Made by a program: the position numbers and the translations under genes
Source of the DNA: Bacteroidales bacterium
GTDB taxonomy: Bacteria; Bacteroidota; Bacteroidia; Bacteroidales; WCHB1-69
Reading direction: 5' to 3'
Assembly (NCBI GenBank): GCA_017650305.1
Contig: JAGCFD010000022.1
Span: 1-45,022, forward strand
DNA length: 45,022 bases
Notes under the pieces: generated by a model
What the model was told of the DNA's origin: nothing
What the model saw: only the letters and a program-made list of their open reading frames with translations
Database searches by the model: none
In this document: positions 41,867-45,022 of the stretch, piece by piece
Numbering within the stretch: position 1 is the stretch's first letter
How the letters are laid out: each line of letters starts with the position of its first letter

Positions 41867-43654
41867 ATGAGTAAGAAGATCAGATTCTGTTTAGTATATC
41901 GTGACATGTGGCAATCATCGGGCAAATACCAGCCGCGTGTGGACCAGTTAGTTGAGATAGCACCCGTGATTGTGAAGATGGGTTGTTTTGCCCGGGTAGA
42001 GACCAACGGCGGTGCCTTTGAGCAAGTCAACTTGATGTATGGTGAGAATCCCAACCGTGCGGTGCGCGAATGGACGAAGCCCTTGCGGGAGGCCGGCATC
42101 CAGACCCAGATGTTGGAGCGTGCGCTGAATGGCCTGCGCATGTATCCGGTGCCTGCAGACGTACGTCGTCTGATGTGCAAGGTGAAGAAGGCCCAGGGTG
42201 TTGATGTAGTCCGTTCCTTCTGCGGACTCAACGACCACCGCAACTTGGAGTTGTCCATCAAATATGCCAATGAATTCGGCCTTATCAGTCAGGCTGCCTT
42301 GAGCATCACGCACTCCCCAGTGCACACCATCGAGCACTACCTGTCCATCGTGGACAAATATGTGGAGTACGGCGCCAAGGAGATCGGCTTGAAGGACATG
42401 GCTGGCATCGGTCGTCCCACCATGCTGGGCCAGTTGGTGAAAGCCATCAAAGAGAAATACCCGCACTTGGTCATCCAATATCACGGCCACACGGGTCCTG
42501 GTCTCTCCATGGCATCGGTCTTGGAGGTCTGCCGCAATGGTGCCGACATCATCGATGTGGCCATGGAGCCGCTCTCCTGGGGCATGGTACATCCCGACGT
42601 CATCGCCGTGCAGGCCATGTTGAAGGCCGACGGTTTTGATGTGCCCGAGATCAACATGAACGCCTATATGGAGGCGCGCGCCCTGACACAGAAGTTCATG
42701 GATGACTTCCTGGGTTACTTCATCGAGCCGAAGAACAAGATCTCCACCTCCCTGCTGTTGGGTTGCGGACTTCCGGGCGGCATGATGGGTTCCATGATGG
42801 CCGACCTGAAGGGTGTCAAAGACGCCATCAACTTGGCGTTGCGCAAGAGTGGGAAGAAAGAGCTTTCGGAAGACGAGCTGTTAGTCAAACTATTTGACGA
42901 AGTGCAATATGTGTGGCCGCGTGTCGGCACGCCCGGCCTGGTCACGCCGTTCAGCCAGTACGTGAAGAACATCGCCTTGATGAACATCCTCGCCCAAGCG
43001 CAAGGAGCTCCCCGCTACTCCAAGATGGACGACAAGATGTGGGATATGATCTTAGGCCGTTGTGGCCGTCTGCCCGGCACCTTGGCTCCTGAGATCGTGG
43101 AGTTAGCCAAAGAGCACAACTACGAGTTCTTCGACGGTGTGCCGCAAGACAACTATCCGGACGAGCTGCCCAAATACCGCAAGATGATGGAAGAGCGCGG
43201 CTGGGATGTGGGCGAAGACGAGGAAGAGCTCTTCGAGTTCGCCATGCACGAGCGTCAGTACATCGACTACAAAGAGGGCCGTGCCAAAGGCAACTTCGAG
43301 AAAGAGCTGGCCATTGCCAAAGAGAAATCCAACGTCCGTGAAGTCATCAAGGTGGTGAAACTGCCCGAAGTGATCCAAGAGGAGATCATCGAGAAGATGA
43401 AGGCCGAAGAGCCCGACGCCAAGCCGGTCATCGCGCCCGTGAGCGGACAGCTCTTCTGGGAATTTGCCGTGGAAGAGCAGTCTATGCCCAAGCCCATCGG
43501 CAGTCATCTCAAAGAGAACGACATCGTCTGCTTCATCCAGACCTACTACGGACACGAGGAAGTACGTTCCTGCTACGATGGTCATCTTATCAAGGCTGTG
43601 GTCGGCCAAGGGAAGAAGGTGCACCGCGGAGACGTGGTAGCCTTCATCAAGTAA
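41867..43654 (+). CDS. Oxaloacetate decarboxylase alpha/pyruvate carboxylase subunit B-like protein lacking the biotin lysine
   Basis: The 595-residue protein has a carboxyltransferase domain of the OadA/PycB type. Visible features are LVYRDMWQSS with the metal-site aspartate, RVETNGGAFEQ, the lysine motif EIGLKDMAGIGRP, the metal motif YHGHTGPGLS, and GGMMGSMMADL. A helical PYC_OADA domain follows (FDEVQYVWPRVGTPGLVTPFSQYV, LGRCGRLPG). The C-terminal 75 residues have the fold pattern of a biotinyl domain (VIAPVSGQLFWEF, ENDIVCFIQ, DGHLIKAVVGQGKKVHRGDVVAFI). Where EAMKM should stand it reads QTYYG, so the biotin lysine is Tyr561. It may act with a separate carrier protein or on another reaction. 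No partner subunits are adjacent. Confidence 0.9.
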   Translation: MSKKIRFCLVYRDMWQSSGKYQPRVDQLVEIAPVIVKMGCFARVETNGGAFEQVNLMYGENPNRAVREWTKPLREAGIQTQMLERALNGLRMYPVPADVRRLMCKVKKAQGVDVVRSFCGLNDHRNLELSIKYANEFGLISQAALSITHSPVHTIEHYLSIVDKYVEYGAKEIGLKDMAGIGRPTMLGQLVKAIKEKYPHLVIQYHGHTGPGLSMASVLEVCRNGADIIDVAMEPLSWGMVHPDVIAVQAMLKADGFDVPEINMNAYMEARALTQKFMDDFLGYFIEPKNKISTSLLLGCGLPGGMMGSMMADLKGVKDAINLALRKSGKKELSEDELLVKLFDEVQYVWPRVGTPGLVTPFSQYVKNIALMNILAQAQGAPRYSKMDDKMWDMILGRCGRLPGTLAPEIVELAKEHNYEFFDGVPQDNYPDELPKYRKMMEERGWDVGEDEEELFEFAMHERQYIDYKEGRAKGNFEKELAIAKEKSNVREVIKVVKLPEVIQEEIIEKMKAEEPDAKPVIAPVSGQLFWEFAVEEQSMPKPIGSHLKENDIVCFIQTYYGHEEVRSCYDGHLIKAVVGQGKKVHRGDVVAFIK

Positions 43655-43666
43655 TCCATAATAGCT

Positions 43667-44536
43667 ATGGAATCCTTTTTTGCGCATAAGAGTCGCGGGG
43701 TGCAGTTATTGTATCTGGCGCTGTTTTTCCTCATTGGCCTCATCGTTGCCACGGGTATTTCCATGTTGCTCACTTGGCTTTGCTTTGGCTCTCCGAATGC
43801 GGCAGAATCGAGCAATCCATTGGCGGCATTGTATTTACAGTCGGCGGTGGCCTCCATCGGTTCTTTTTTGGCTCCGGCGCTCTTGTTCGCCTATTGTCAG
43901 GACCGTCAATGGTGGCGCTACAGCAGTGCAGACCGGAAACCTGCTTACCATCTGGTCAACGTCACGCTAATCCTCTCCATCATCATCTTGCCGTTAGTAG
44001 CTTTGTTGGGACAGTGGAATGAGGCCATCCCGCTACCGGAGGCTTTGCAACAGATGGAAGACGCGGCCAACGACGTCTTAGAAAAGCTGATGCAGGACCA
44101 CTCCTACGCCACCCTCTTCCTCAACATCATCGTGCTTGGCTTAATACCTGCCGCAAGCGAAGAGTTTCTTTTCAGAGGAGCCCTGCAACCGTTCCTCACC
44201 GACTGGACGCGCAAACCGCATCTGGCCATTTGGCTTACCGCCTTTATCTTCAGCGCTATACACCTGCAATTCGCGGGATTTATCCCAAGATTCCTCTTAG
44301 GCGCCTATCTGGGATACCTCTGTTACTGGAGCCGTTCTCTTTGGCTGCCCATCCTGGCCCATTTCCTGCACAACGCGCTCACCATCATGGTCTCTTTCAC
44401 GCTGGCCGGAAGAGGTATTGACCTGGAGAACATCAAGTTCACACAAATCCATGGAGCTCTCCCCATGATCATCACCTGCGTTGTGGGCACTTTCATCAGC
44501 TTGGTGTTCATGTGGAAGACGAAGGACGCTGAATAA
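43667..44536 (+). CDS. CPBP family intramembrane metalloprotease
   Basis: CPBP (CAAX prenyl protease and bacteriocin-processing) proteins are glutamate-type intramembrane endopeptidases. The 289-residue protein has about eight transmembrane segments and the motifs PAASEEFLFRG (Glu165, Glu166, Arg170), AFIFSAIHLQFAGFIPRFLLGAYLGYLCY (His in motif 2) and ILAHFLHNALTIM (motif 3). Relatives process peptides, confer immunity to bacteriocins or take part in signalling; the substrate here is unknown. It starts 12 bp after the decarboxylase-like gene and probably shares its transcript. An octamer-based array begins 4 bp after the stop. Confidence 0.92.
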   Translation: MESFFAHKSRGVQLLYLALFFLIGLIVATGISMLLTWLCFGSPNAAESSNPLAALYLQSAVASIGSFLAPALLFAYCQDRQWWRYSSADRKPAYHLVNVTLILSIIILPLVALLGQWNEAIPLPEALQQMEDAANDVLEKLMQDHSYATLFLNIIVLGLIPAASEEFLFRGALQPFLTDWTRKPHLAIWLTAFIFSAIHLQFAGFIPRFLLGAYLGYLCYWSRSLWLPILAHFLHNALTIMVSFTLAGRGIDLENIKFTQIHGALPMIITCVVGTFISLVFMWKTKDAE

Positions 44537-44539
44537 GAA

Positions 44540-44828
44540 CACAAAGGGGGTTACCACAAAGGGCACAAAGGAGGTTACCGCAAAGGCACAAAGGACACAA
44601 AGAGGGTTACCGCAAAGGCACAAAGGACACAAAGAGGGTTACCGCAAAGGCACAAAGGACACAAAGGGGGTTACCGCAAAGGGCACAAAGGGGGTTACCA
44701 CAAAGGCACGAAGGACACAAAGGGGGTTACCGCAAAGGCACAAAGGGCACAAAGGGGGTTACCACAAAGACACAAAGGGCACAAAGAGTTATACCACTAA
44801 GGCACGAAGGACACAAAGGAGATTTTCG
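44540..44828. repeat. Tandem 24/32-bp repeats built of 8-bp modules (CACAAAGG type)
   Basis: About ten copies end in GGTTACCG or GGTTACCA. Most are 32 bp, two are 24 bp. All lengths are multiples of an 8-bp module of the CAAAGGCA/CAAAGGAC/ACAAAGRG kind. A low-complexity reading frame (44481-44873) spans it but is a by-product. Similar CACAAAGGACACAAAG repeats occur, from memory, in intergenic regions of several bacterial phyla. Confidence 0.9.
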
Positions 44829-45022
44829 CTAATCCGAAAAGAGTTCCTTCATAACTACTTCACATATCACTAATCATAGTTTAGTACTGATGCAATAAAT
44901 TTTATCACGTTATAAATTATCAAAAAGTGTAGGTTCTTTGACAGATTGATTGAGAATGACAGAGGGGTTAGGTTTGGTGACAAGTTCGCGTAGAGAGGTA
45001 CGCTCTAGTGCGGAGACTCTGA
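44829..45022. other. Gene-free end of window with promoter-like site and hairpin
   Basis: No gene is seen up to the edge. After an AT-rich stretch, TTG at 44946-44948 and TAGGTTTG at 44969-44976 (20-bp spacing) match a Bacteroidota promoter on the plus strand. Downstream the predicted transcript has a hairpin with TAGAG and CTCTA arms (about 44991-45007), extended by CGC/GCG pairs. The transcript runs out of the window. Confidence 0.5.

Noticed and set aside
44540-44828. Possible CRISPR array
   Set aside because: The repeats are contiguous with no unique spacers, vary in length by 8 bp, and no cas genes are present.
44481-44873. 130-residue frame of Thr-Lys-Gly-His-Lys repeats
   Set aside because: It is a translation of the 24/32-bp intergenic repeats and overlaps the end of the CPBP gene; there is no family resemblance or start signal.

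Overview
The window reads as chromosome of an anaerobic member of the Bacteroidota, most likely order Bacteroidales. Seen directly: at least three secreted proteins end in a type IX secretion (T9SS) type-A sorting domain, many genes are preceded by the Bacteroidota -7 box TAnnTTTG, Shine-Dalgarno sequences are mostly absent, and lipoprotein signals, a TamL-type Omp85 lipoprotein, DUF2147, DUF349 and FISUMP proteins are present. IorAB and an oxaloacetate decarboxylase-like protein fit an amino-acid-using anaerobe. There is no phage, insertion sequence, CRISPR array, rRNA or tRNA that I can support.

Layout. 1-12392 (minus strand) is a tripartite RND efflux operon (TolC, adaptor, inner-membrane pump, the pump cut by the window edge). 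Two T9SS surface proteins, one of 1695 residues built of PKD-like modules, sit between tolC and the adaptor gene. 12393-13013 has no gene and is a mosaic of 7- and 8-bp tandem repeats. 13014-15109 holds a CoA-transferase alpha subunit without its beta partner and an unknown secreted protein. 15112-20442 (minus) is housekeeping: glycosyltransferase, recJ, dnaA, sugar-phosphate nucleotidyltransferase. 20510-23012 has a small lipoprotein, pcm and glyA. 23158-27172 (plus) carries a DUF349 protein, DUF2147, an S4 RNA-binding protein and nadA. 27313-30432 (minus) carries a Dus enzyme, a T9SS protein and a DUF819 membrane protein. 30543-33658 (plus) carries pepE, a SanA-like protein, a broken tcdA and an outer-membrane barrel. 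33813-36058 is iorAB; 36173-39932 is mreC-mreD-tamL (envelope shape and outer-membrane assembly); 40231-41655 is a FISUMP surface protein; 41867-44536 is a decarboxylase-like protein whose biotin lysine is replaced by tyrosine, then a CPBP protease. 44540-45022 is a 24/32-bp repeat array followed by a promoter-like site and a hairpin at the edge.

The most unusual signal is a set of imperfect tandem arrays with 7- or 8-bp units in intergenic DNA. The TTRGCYN heptamer family recurs at five loci and in both orientations. Arrays of various families touch or follow within a few bases the stop codons of seven genes (acrA-like, S4, nadA, tcdA, iorA, tamL, CPBP). The other notable points are the doubly damaged tcdA, the missing biotin lysine, a serine in place of the first Walker A glycine of DnaA, and the RND operon split by surface-protein genes.
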